Source of the DNA: Acaryochloris sp. CCMEE 5410
GTDB taxonomy: Bacteria > Cyanobacteriota > Cyanobacteriia > Thermosynechococcales > Thermosynechococcaceae
Reading direction: 5' to 3'
Assembly (NCBI RefSeq): GCF_000238775.2
Contig: NZ_AFEJ02000004.1
Coordinates: forward strand, 1-64,000
DNA length: 64,000 nt
How positions within the stretch are numbered: the first letter of the stretch is position 1; every line of letters starts with the position of its first letter. The position numbers were made by a program, and so were the translations under genes. A model generated the notes under the pieces. The model worked only from the letters and a program-made list of their open reading frames with translations, ran no database searches and was not told the origin of the DNA. Of the stretch, positions 19,851 through 28,233 are shown piece by piece.

Positions 19851-22800
19851 GGTCTTCCACTCCAATGGTTTCAACCTCAATCCCTTGTTTGTTGGCCTGG
19901 GAGAGCTGATCACCAAAGTCCACTAATCCCGCGACGGGGTCATCAGGATAGCGAGACATCACCCGGTTGCGGGCTTTGGTTTGCTCTCCTTGGTTCGCAC
20001 CGACCCCCAAGGTGAAGTTACTGGGGTTATGGGTGACGATCAGTTGTCGGGAGTCTCGCTGCCAGCACCAGTGGGACTGCTGGAGAGTCTCAGATGCTTT
20101 GAAGGAATCATGCTCAAATTTCTCAAGGATCTCGGCCTGGAACCCAAATTCTGAGACCAACTGCTCACGGGCATACTTGTTGACGTGGCTGACAAACTTA
20201 TTCTGGAGGTTGGAGACAACCTTGGACGAACAGCTTGAATTCAGCAGGGTTTCTACCTCTGTCATCCCGATAAGGATGTTGCACTGCCACTTGCGGCCTG
20301 AGTTGGCGAGAGACCCGTCCCATCTCGGCAAAGATGGGACGGGTCAGTAGTTCCGAGCCTTCATCCACGGGTAATAGGGTGCGTTTGCCATTCATGGCTT
20401 TGCGAATTAGCAGATCAAACCCCGCCACCCCATACACGAGGGAGTCACTATCGTTATCCACGTTGGTTAATCCCAAGATTAGGGCATCCACGTTGGCGTC
20501 AAAGGAGCTGATGCCATTGATGGAATCGCCTAATGCCGTGGGGATGACGCCCTCCAGGAGCAGCTGCAGGTTCTCAAAGGTGCGCTGTAAGTCTGGGCCA
20601 CAGTCATTGTCTTGGATATACTGCTTGAGCCAACCTTTGGCAAAAGCAACGAACTCCTCATAAATGGGCATCTGTGCCGCTTCTTCGGAACCAAAGGGAG
20701 CTATAGAAGCTTTCGTATAGCGCTCTAAGTTGGCCTGATGGAATGCGTCAAAGCAAAGACCTAAGGCCCGCTCAATTAGCAAATCCTCCATTGGGCTGGA
20801 CTGGCCCGCCTCTCCCAAGGCAATGGCCTTAAGGATACGGAGCTTATTACGCTTGATAAATTTCCAGGCTTCCTCGTGGGTCGGCTGCTGAGAGTCATAG
20901 CCTGGTTCACCGGGTTTGGGCAGATCATCAATCCAGGAGACATCGGGCGTCTCCATGACGTTGATGGTGGCTTTGTCCACGGGCTGGTAGGTGGAAGACA
21001 CATTGATCTGCTCTTGAGTTGCCATATAAGGTTCATAGCTGGATTTACCCGTGGGGGGTGGGAAGTCAAACCCGACAACATTCATCCCTTCCCGCTGACA
21101 GTAGCTGGTCATCTCCAGCATCAGCATGGTTTTGCCTGCCCCCGTTTTCCCGGTGACGAGGGTGTGATTCGGGAAGGTGTGGGCTAGATCGAGGTAGAAG
21201 GGAATCGGAAGGTCATAACCTATGAGCAACACCCCCCGACGATCCATCGGGGCAGGATGGATTTGGGGCAGGGTGGGCAGCACTCTAGGCGACATGGTTT
21301 TATACAGGTGATTGCCCCCTCCCGGCAGGGTGAGCATGGGGGCGGCACTGATGGCGAGGCTCGTACACCAGTGATGCTCAAATTTCTGGGTAATCTTGAC
21401 GGCTTTGGTCCCCTCTAGCTTTTGGGCTAAGGCGTCCAGGTCGAGGTTGAGTTGGTCTACGGAATCCCGATAGAGAAAGATGGCGCAGGCGACCCAAAAG
21501 GGACGATTGCCGTTGTTCATCCACTCTAGGTTTTTCTTCGTTTCTTCAAGGCGTTCTAAGGCAATGGGGTTCAGTTCTTTACGCTGGGCGGCATCCCCCA
21601 TCTTGCGGATGGAGTTCCGCCCCGTTTGCTCCAGGATGGCTCGGGTCAGCCCGGATTTGATGGGCAGCAGTTCGGTGACAACACGAGCATCCAAGAACAG
21701 TTCTCCAGGGGTGGCGAGGGTGTCAAACAGGAATTTGATAAATCCCAATTCCGTGGAATCTTGGACCTCGGGGATGGTCCTAAGTCCTTCAAACCGCAGT
21801 GCGCCCACATACTTCCCTTTACTGGGCAGGTAGGCGAGGCTTTCACCGAATTGAGGAACAGCGGGTTTCCCTTTCTCGGGTTCAAACAGAACCCCCAGGC
21901 TATGGAGGTGATGCTCACTGACTACTGGATTGGGATCTAAGCCCAGGTCATCATAGCGAGTGTATTGGGGGATGGGGATGCTCTCTTCATGCAGTTCGGC
22001 GTAATCCCAATCAAATAGCTCTTGGGCCGTGAGGGGCTGAATTTTATGACCTAAGCCTTCTGCGCCCGTGAGCATCCTCGTCATCCGCCTATAGGAGTTG
22101 GTATAGGCGGCAAAGATGGCTTTCTCCCACTGCTCTTTGGACTGGTAGGCTTCCCCCATGACCTTTTGGGCGACGGTGTCATTCCAAAAGCCTGAGACCC
22201 ACTCAAACACCACATCAGCGGGAGAGTCCGGGGTGTCATAGTCTCCCCCCAGTCGCAGCCGGCATTTGGCTTGGTAGAGCAGGCGAGATTTGGCGATGCG
22301 ACCCTCAGCTTCTAGGGATTGCAGGTTCTCGGCGTCAGATTGCAGTTGAGCGGTGGTCAGGGCATCCGTGGCCTTCCCTAGGGAGGTGGCCGTCGCAATC
22401 AAAGGGCCTGAGCAGTCTGCTCTAATATCCAAAATCGCTTTGAGGTCGGTGCCACCAAGATGGCAGATCTTCTGGTTGCTTTTATTGAGCTGCTGTTTGG
22501 ATTGAGCGGGGGTGACGGTCGGGTCCAATCCCAGCACGTCAAACATAAACGCAATTTTGATCTCTCGACTATTCCAGTGATGGAGATGGAACCCAATCGT
22601 GGCTCCCTCAAATTCAAACTGCCCATAGGTCTTGAGGCAGAAGTTATCCTGAATTCGTCTCAGGGGGTCTGTCTTCTTGGCCTTTGCCATGACGGGCATC
22701 CCCACGTTGTCGAACTTGAGGGACGGTCGCCCGTCCATGTAGGTCGTGGGCTTACCCACCCGCTCCATCTGTTTGGAGGGACTGCGGCCAAAGACAAAAA

Positions 22801-22987
22801 TGATGCCGACGCTCGTTAAGGCGATAAAGAGGACGGCCAGTAAAAACCCAAATTTGATTAAGACGGCAAAACCCACCCCCAAAACGGCGATGGATGCTCC
22901 CAGGTAAAAGACGGGTATACCGTCTAGCATCGTGTTCACGGAGAGGATATCCCGTGTTTGACCTTCGTTTACGGCTTCAAAATCCAT
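19840..22987 (-). pseudogene. VirB4/TraC-type secretion ATPase with VirB3-like N-terminus and one frameshift
   Basis: VirB4 ATPases power pilus assembly and substrate transfer. From ATG 22987 two membrane helices (about residues 28-66) resemble VirB3, followed by a long N-terminal domain. Walker A is LVTGKTGAGKT near residue 612 and Walker B LLPVDEGSELL near 872. The first frame stops after 929 residues at 20198. The expected C-terminus (SGRKWQCNILIGMTEVETLL, then a sequence ending VETIGVEDHAA at 19840) lies in another frame from about 20310. One surplus base near 20300-20310 explains this. The lost part contains the last motor motifs, so the protein is inactive as written. ATG 22987 follows the membrane-protein gene by 12 bases. 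Confidence 0.8.
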
Positions 22988-22999
22988 AGCTGTCCTCCT

Positions 23000-23551
23000 T
23001 TATCGGGTTGCCGCGAAAATCAGGGCACCAATCATGATCATGACGATGATGAAGTACAGCAAACCGACCACGGGACGGGACATCTCTTGAATATCGCCAC
23101 CATGATGAGAGTGGCCCAAGCTGTTCTTACCCGCAAAGCCAATGGCACCGAGAACCACACCTGCGAGGATCAGCCAGCCAATCCCACAGACGGCTCCCGC
23201 TAAGGAGAACCCTTGAACATTCAGCCAACCCAAGCCCCCAATCATGGCTTTCCCAAAGCCTGGGATAACGTCGAAGCCATTACAGACGGAATCGGGGACG
23301 TTCAGTTGAGCTTGGGCATATTGTTGATAGCCGATGGTGATACTCACGGTTTGCAGGCCCGCAAGGACATGGGGGGATCTGCGGATAGTTTTGCGCCAAG
23401 CGACGGCTGATGCTGTGATGGCAAGACAGGCTACGGAGGTCGCTTGCAGCCAAGGCAGATTGTAGATCAGGCCGATGATGAAAAAGCCACTATAGCCAAA
23501 CCACCAGGGCTGTTTTGAGGTTTTATCGTAAAGGATCTTGAGTCGTTTCAT
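23000..23551 (-). CDS. Polytopic membrane protein of the secretion cluster (possible VirB2/VirB3 role)
   Basis: It is 183 residues with about five hydrophobic helices (YSGFFIIGLIYNLPWL, ATSVACLAITASAVAW, GFSLAGAVCGIGWLILAGVV, VVGLLYFIIVMIMIGALIF). A short His-rich loop (GHSHHGG) precedes the last helix. It lies between the TraK/VirB9-like gene and the VirB4-like gene, where pilin and VirB3 genes usually sit. It is longer than a typical VirB2 pilin and lacks an obvious cleaved leader, so the role remains open. Confidence 0.6.
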   Translation of the reverse strand: MKRLKILYDKTSKQPWWFGYSGFFIIGLIYNLPWLQATSVACLAITASAVAWRKTIRRSPHVLAGLQTVSITIGYQQYAQAQLNVPDSVCNGFDVIPGFGKAMIGGLGWLNVQGFSLAGAVCGIGWLILAGVVLGAIGFAGKNSLGHSHHGGDIQEMSRPVVGLLYFIIVMIMIGALIFAATR

Positions 23552-23582
23552 GGGAGTTGCCTCTTATGGGTCAGTAGTGCTG

Positions 23583-24374
23583 TTATTGCTGGGCGTAGTT
23601 GAGTAAGGTCTGGAGTTGGTCAGGAGAGATTTTGGCTAGCTTTGCCGCATCCTCTGGAGACTTCCCCCAACGCATCTGGCGAATCATGCCGTTAACTCGC
23701 CAATGCATTTCCGAGCGATAGCGATACGTCTGGTTGCCTGACGCTCTAGCGATGTTTAGACCCTTTAAAAGCGTTGCTGGAGTGATACGGATATCGGACA
23801 CGTTACGCTTAGCCACAGAAACAGGCTTCGTTTGTCTGGATAGCGAAATCTGCCGCACGGGGGGACGTTTAAGGGTATTAGGCTTGGGCAGGACTTGAGT
23901 TCTAGGTTGCAGGGTCAAAGGTTGGACCGCTGTCGTAGTTGGATGAACGCGAGTCCTCTCAGGTGGTTGACCCAGGCGACCTGTGAAGACTCGCGATTGC
24001 TCAGGGGGTTGAGCAATAGGGGTGGGCGCTCCAATCCGAGTAATGGCGGTTTTCGGAACCCCATCAGATCGGTTAATCACCAGCTCCATTGAGGAGCGGT
24101 TGCAGCCCACTAAATCTAGGATTAAGTTCGTCGATTTCACCTGGGTGTCAGGCTTCCAGGTCAGGTAAATCTTCTGGGTCTGGGGTTGGGGCTGATCTAA
24201 GCTCAGGTCAAAAATTCCCCTCGTTCCCATATAGGCTTTGGAGACCCGGCACCCGCTAGAGGTGAGGTCAATCAGGTGACCATGACCGGGCGCTATCTTG
24301 ATGGTTTCCGCTGTGGCTGGGGAGATAAGCAGCCCCAACCAGGCCGCTATAAATGCGGCAATGGTTTTATACAT
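23583..24374 (-). CDS. TraK/VirB9-like periplasmic secretion protein
   Basis: Internal start ATG 24374 has AAGGAA eight bases upstream and a good signal peptide (MYKTIAAFIAAWLGLLISPA ending TAETI). The mature N-terminus (GHGHLIDLTSSGCRVSKAY, IYLTWKPDTQVKSTNLILDL) has the beta-strand plan of TraK/VirB9, which forms the outer-membrane core with VirB7 and VirB10. A Pro/Gln/Thr-rich linker leads to a helical C-terminus (GKSPEDAAKLAKISPDQLQT). The same frame is open upstream into the sigma-like ORF without a stop, so a fusion is possible. I favour a separate gene because of the signal peptide. Confidence 0.65.
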   Translation of the reverse strand: MYKTIAAFIAAWLGLLISPATAETIKIAPGHGHLIDLTSSGCRVSKAYMGTRGIFDLSLDQPQPQTQKIYLTWKPDTQVKSTNLILDLVGCNRSSMELVINRSDGVPKTAITRIGAPTPIAQPPEQSRVFTGRLGQPPERTRVHPTTTAVQPLTLQPRTQVLPKPNTLKRPPVRQISLSRQTKPVSVAKRNVSDIRITPATLLKGLNIARASGNQTYRYRSEMHWRVNGMIRQMRWGKSPEDAAKLAKISPDQLQTLLNYAQQ

Positions 24375-25676
24375 GGCGTTTTTCCTTGGCAAGTGCGTCT
24401 GTTCGGGAGGAGGGTTGCTATCAAAGACAGCTCCTCGCTGTGGTTGTTGGCTGGTATCAGGGCCAGCTCGTGATGGAAATCCTCGAATGCTTTGAGATAT
24501 CGTCGCTAATGGTCTGTGGATAAACTCGGTTACTGCTGGGCCGAATCCCAGATGTCCTCGCCCAATCGTTCCAAGCTCTCCCAATCCACGGCATCGCTGA
24601 TCCGCTGGGGAAGGTTGATGCCTCGGTCGATCAGTAGGCCCGTCACTGCAACCCCCACAAAGAACCAAAAGAGATTCCTGAGCATGGGTGATAACTCCTT
24701 TGACTAATGCAATAGCTTTGGTAGGAAGGGACTCTGTAGCGATGGAGGGAGTTTGAGGAGGATGCTGGGAATAAGCGGAAGGAGTAATACTGTTTTCGTA
24801 GCAGAAGGAAAGAGAAGCAGGCCAGGTATTGAGGTTTACTCGCTCCTGACCTACTTCTTGTTCTGTTGATGGGGAATATCTACTGATACTTTGGGAAAAT
24901 CCCAGTCGAACGGCTTCGACTGAGCCTTTGGCTGCATTCACGAACTGAGCCAGGCCCACCCGGAACCACTGCTTGAGGAGATGGATGGGGATTTGATATT
25001 TCGGTGGAATAAAAGGTGGAGGTGCTTTGATTAGGACGAGATTTGTCTTTGTCTTAGGTTCAATCTCAAAATCAAAATACTCATCGTAATCGTCTTCATC
25101 TATATAGAATGATTCGTCATTAATCGTAAACTCATGCCAATCTGGGATTTCTTGGAACGAACGACCCCAATAGAGCAAATCCTCTATATATTCCAGCTCT
25201 AGATTCGCTTTTTGGGCAATCTCTTCCAGACTGGCATCAGGAAACTGATTTTGGAGCCTATAAACCCTATCGAGATGGACCTGTTTTTTTTCAGGAAGTC
25301 TCAGTTGCTTGGGTCTGTTTTTATAGCAGAATCTGCGGATATACCCTCTAATCCAACCTCTAGCATAGGTGGAGAACTTACATCCTTTCGTAGAGTCGAA
25401 TTTTCGCACGGCATGACGGATGCCTAACATCCCCTCTTGGATCAGGTCTTGGGCATCATCCAGAGTCCAAGCGTATTGCTTAGCGAGTTTGGAGACTAAA
25501 CGAACATGGCCAATCATCAACCAAGACAAGGAGTTCTCATGGCCTCGCTTGGCTTTGCGGATCAGCTCCAGCTCTTGCTCTGGGTCGGGAATCGGGAAAC
25601 GGTGCAAGAGCTGAACGAGATATTCGGGTAGACGGATTCCGTCTGAGAAGGAGCTAGCAATCGTAGCGGTTGTCAT
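23583..25676 (-). CDS. Sigma-70-like region 2/3 protein, ORF open into the TraK/VirB9-like gene
   Basis: ATG 25676 has AGGAGG at an ideal distance. Residues 50-118 are sigma-70 region 2 (core-binding DDAQDLIQEGMLGIRHAV and -10 recognition FSTYARGWIRGYIRRF). Residues 145-175 resemble region 3 (LEEIAQKANLELEYIEDLL). No region 4 (-35 recognition) follows. Instead there is an acidic patch, then low-complexity sequence that runs without a stop into the TraK/VirB9-like frame, giving 697 residues. Either the sigma gene lost its stop or the two are fused. The sigma part probably ends before about 24690. A plasmid-borne sigma factor next to transfer genes could direct their transcription. Confidence 0.65.
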   Translation of the reverse strand: MTTATIASSFSDGIRLPEYLVQLLHRFPIPDPEQELELIRKAKRGHENSLSWLMIGHVRLVSKLAKQYAWTLDDAQDLIQEGMLGIRHAVRKFDSTKGCKFSTYARGWIRGYIRRFCYKNRPKQLRLPEKKQVHLDRVYRLQNQFPDASLEEIAQKANLELEYIEDLLYWGRSFQEIPDWHEFTINDESFYIDEDDYDEYFDFEIEPKTKTNLVLIKAPPPFIPPKYQIPIHLLKQWFRVGLAQFVNAAKGSVEAVRLGFSQSISRYSPSTEQEVGQERVNLNTWPASLSFCYENSITPSAYSQHPPQTPSIATESLPTKAIALVKGVITHAQESLLVLCGGCSDGPTDRPRHQPSPADQRCRGLGELGTIGRGHLGFGPAVTEFIHRPLATISQSIRGFPSRAGPDTSQQPQRGAVFDSNPPPEQTHLPRKNAMYKTIAAFIAAWLGLLISPATAETIKIAPGHGHLIDLTSSGCRVSKAYMGTRGIFDLSLDQPQPQTQKIYLTWKPDTQVKSTNLILDLVGCNRSSMELVINRSDGVPKTAITRIGAPTPIAQPPEQSRVFTGRLGQPPERTRVHPTTTAVQPLTLQPRTQVLPKPNTLKRPPVRQISLSRQTKPVSVAKRNVSDIRITPATLLKGLNIARASGNQTYRYRSEMHWRVNGMIRQMRWGKSPEDAAKLAKISPDQLQTLLNYAQQ
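24530..24685 (-). CDS. Small bitopic protein (51 aa), nested in another frame of the sigma-like ORF
   Basis: ATG 24685 to TAA 24530 encodes MLRNLFWFFVGVAVTGLLID, then an amphipathic acidic tail ending EDIWDSAQQ. One N-terminal membrane helix and natural composition support it. It lies in a different frame from the long sigma-like ORF that spans the same bases. If this gene is real, the overlapping tail of the sigma ORF is probably not constrained coding sequence. Confidence 0.5.
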   Translation of the reverse strand: MLRNLFWFFVGVAVTGLLIDRGINLPQRISDAVDWESLERLGEDIWDSAQQ

Positions 25677-25709
25677 TAGGTCAGACCTCCTACAAGAGGG
25701 TGACTGGAA

Positions 25710-25880
25710 TTAGCGAGAGGGTTTTGGATGGAAGTTAATCTTGAGGTGGCTGGGTGTTGGGGATAGGTCGTCTGAGATTGCAAGAGCGACCTTGCCATGC
25801 CCCGTTTTTCCCCATATCTGGGTGTGGCTAAGGATTGGGTCTGGCTGAAGGTTATGGTCTGAATCGGTTCTATCGATCAT
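25710..25880 (-). CDS. Small hypothetical protein (56 aa)
   Basis: ATG 25880 is preceded by GGAGG. The frame starts MIDRTDSDHNLQPDPILSH, is polar, and has no membrane segment. It lies between the 408-residue gene and the sigma-like ORF on the same strand. Only the ribosome site and position support it. Confidence 0.35.
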   Translation of the reverse strand: MIDRTDSDHNLQPDPILSHTQIWGKTGHGKVALAISDDLSPTPSHLKINFHPKPSR

Positions 25881-25916
25881 GGTTCGTCCTCCATGCAAGG
25901 CTGAAGTGAGTGGACT

Positions 25917-27143
25917 TTATGTAGGGGGATGGACTGCGGCTTTCAGTTTTTCCCAGGCAAAGGGGAATCGCTTGGGGAAGGCTTGGAGTGAATAATGGGC
26001 GTGATAGGCTTCATCCACGTCCTCACGCGCAAGCCCCGTATCGGTATAACCTTTGCCATCTACGCCTAGAATTTCGGTCGAGGCTCCTTGGGCAACCTCT
26101 AGTCGGCTTACTTGACGTGGGAAAAACTCCAGAATTACAAAGTCACCCCATCGGGCACAACGGTCTTGAAGGCCATACCGCTGAATATTTTCCATACCCC
26201 ATTCCGGGCACTCGTCCCAACCGGACCAATACCAATCATCGTCTTCTACACGACACCACAGCGCAATAAAGGCAGCTCTGCGGGTTCCTAAAATGGGAGC
26301 ATTCTCGTTCCACCAGCGACAAAGCCGTTGAAGACCAGGAGAACAATCATATTCTCCGATCTCAAAATCGACCTCAACCTGGGTGTCACAGATAGCTTGA
26401 TGGAAAACAGCCGCTGGAATTTCAATGCAAGCATTCTGGCGATGTAGGTCAATGTGAGTTTGGAAGCTTTGAGCAGGTTCAATATCCCGCAATAAGATAA
26501 CGTCCTCCTGGGCGGTGCAGATCAGGTCTGACCAGGCACAAGAGTTGAGGATTAAGGTCTGATAGAACGCCAAGCCATGAGGGTAATCCATCCGGTAGGA
26601 CTTAAAGGACTTGTCGCCTTTGGTAAAGCTGTCGTCGATATGGTTGAGACTGATATGGCTGATGGTGCGGGCATTCGGATCATAAAAAGTATTGGCCTGA
26701 TCCATCGAGAATACTTGGCCTTGTTGGGTAAGGATAAACTCTAAGGTAAATCGATGGTAAATCGTTAAAACTGGGTGTTCTAAGTCTGAAGGCATTTGCA
26801 CCTCCCAAGTCAGATCCAACCATTGTGGAGTCGCATCTAAATCCAGCGGAATATCCCATCCCATCTTCCGCTCAGCCGTCCCCGCGATGTAGTAGTTTTC
26901 GTTGGGATAGGGCTGTCGAATCATCACGTCTTTGGGTAAGACTGAGACTGGTTCAGTGGAATCATGGGGAGCGATAGTGGCTCCAACCAGGGAAATATCA
27001 CTCAGGCCGATATCGCAATAAGGATTAAAAAGTTGAGGTTGGATATGGAAGGTGGGTTGCTCTGCATCTTTGTGGGGGACGGGCTTACCGTCTGGGGTAA
27101 CCAGGAGGCTGGCATCTCCAATTTTTGCAATTGCGGTCTGCAT
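25917..27143 (-). CDS. Hypothetical protein (408 aa), transfer region
   Basis: Intact frame starting MQTAIAKIGDASLLVTPDG. It is acidic and Trp/Asp-rich, with no signal peptide or membrane segment. Notable stretches are EYDCSPGLQRLCRWWNEN, WCRVEDDDWYWSGWDECPEW and GLQDRCARWGDFVILEFFP; these Trp/Cys-rich segments suggest a folded soluble domain. I do not recognise the family. It is the second gene of the long minus-strand run that leads into the sigma-like and secretion genes. Confidence 0.65.
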   Translation of the reverse strand: MQTAIAKIGDASLLVTPDGKPVPHKDAEQPTFHIQPQLFNPYCDIGLSDISLVGATIAPHDSTEPVSVLPKDVMIRQPYPNENYYIAGTAERKMGWDIPLDLDATPQWLDLTWEVQMPSDLEHPVLTIYHRFTLEFILTQQGQVFSMDQANTFYDPNARTISHISLNHIDDSFTKGDKSFKSYRMDYPHGLAFYQTLILNSCAWSDLICTAQEDVILLRDIEPAQSFQTHIDLHRQNACIEIPAAVFHQAICDTQVEVDFEIGEYDCSPGLQRLCRWWNENAPILGTRRAAFIALWCRVEDDDWYWSGWDECPEWGMENIQRYGLQDRCARWGDFVILEFFPRQVSRLEVAQGASTEILGVDGKGYTDTGLAREDVDEAYHAHYSLQAFPKRFPFAWEKLKAAVHPPT

Positions 27144-27214
27144 TCTCTTTCTCCTTGTGGCGTGAATGCTCTCTCTTGATTGGTTTTTAAAAACAAGACT
27201 CCGACAATTGCTAC

Positions 27215-27646
27215 CTATGCAGCAGTCATCGGAGTGGGTTGAGCTTGTCTCGGCTCCAGGGATGGAGGTGGGGCAATCGCAAGCCGTTGACGAATATAGT
27301 GCCTGGCTCCACGCTCAGAGAGATGGTGATGCAGCATCTGGGACTGGATATAGGGGCCGTGATATAGAATATTGACCTGATCGTCTTTGGAATAGCCACA
27401 AAGGCGAAGCTCATAGCTAACCATGAGGTCAATTCGATAACTCAAGGGTGGATGTTCGCAACCCAAGTTATAAAGCTTGTCGTAGGTGTCGCCTACACCC
27501 ATAGACATCAAACTTTGGACTTTTACAGCAATCTGAAGATAAATCTCTCGATATTCCTGAATCACCTGTGAATCAAGCTGATCAGAGCTTTGGAGGTCGT
27601 TGTTGCCTCCACGGGATTTCCCGGAATCAATAGTTGTAGTTAACAT
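27215..27646 (-). CDS. Hypothetical protein (143 aa), first gene of the transfer strand run
   Basis: The start at ATG 27646 (MLTTTIDS) has GGAGTG upstream. A TTG six codons earlier is an alternative. The protein is soluble, with Tyr/Leu-rich helices (YREIYLQIAVKVQSLMSMG, PPLSYRIDLMVSYELRLCGY) and a His-rich segment (MLHHHLSERGARHYIRQRL). The Pro-rich tail ends in TPMTAA. I recognise no family. Confidence 0.55.
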   Translation of the reverse strand: MLTTTIDSGKSRGGNNDLQSSDQLDSQVIQEYREIYLQIAVKVQSLMSMGVGDTYDKLYNLGCEHPPLSYRIDLMVSYELRLCGYSKDDQVNILYHGPYIQSQMLHHHLSERGARHYIRQRLAIAPPPSLEPRQAQPTPMTAA

Positions 27647-27664
27647 AGTAATCACTCCTGTCAA

Positions 27665-28233
27665 AGGAGCTGAGGATCACGGCTTGTCGCTCGGTGGTAC
27701 TTGCAGGCAGGCCGTGGTTTGCAAATTTAACTAAGGATTATTTCTGTGCAATACAGAAACAGGCAGGACTCCTGTCAGGGATTCCCGTTAGAATTGGCTT
27801 CTAAAAAGCAAGCTTGGCAAAGGCTAGACCTTTGCTGTTTTTTATTGGGCGGTAGATAGAGTACGGAAGTAAAAAACTCAGGCGAATGAATAACTTGTTT
27901 ATTCACTCGGCAATACTCTAACCCTAACGATTCGTTTTCTCCAAATCAATCGTTACAATCAGCAATAATTTTCGGTTTACAACCAGTTAACTGACAAGCG
28001 ATAAGTCATAGAATCCTTGCTATAGATGTACTTCAGGAATTCTTCAGATTTAGTCATCTTGTTCACTAACTGTTACTTCTAGCCTTGATAGTGACAATAT
28101 CAACTCTGAAATGAAAGCGAATTGCTATCACTTCAGACGACATAAAACGTTCCACTGAATATCCAGTTTTTAAAATAATAATGAAGCTTCAGGATCTACC
28201 TGTATTTCGTATCAAGTGATACCAAGCACCCCC
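27665..28233. other. 569-bp gene-free region with hairpins between rep and transfer genes
   Basis: No credible ORF. Hairpins: CACGGC/GCCGTG (27678-27683 with 27711-27716), TTTCTGT/ACAGAAA (27741-27747 with 27753-27759), CAGGA-C-TCCTG (27764-27774) and a terminator-like stem (27817-27835). The AT-rich half from 27880 to 28230 probably carries the promoter of the transfer genes and the end of the rep transcript. Confidence 0.5.
27817..27846 (+). terminator. Intrinsic terminator on the plus strand, no plus-strand gene before it
   Basis: Perfect 7-bp stem GCAAAGG/CCTTTGC with a 5-base loop, followed directly by TGTTTTTTATT. It points along the plus strand although the flanking genes are on the minus strand. 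It could therefore end a small plus-strand RNA, or act as a barrier to plus-strand transcription. Confidence 0.55.
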
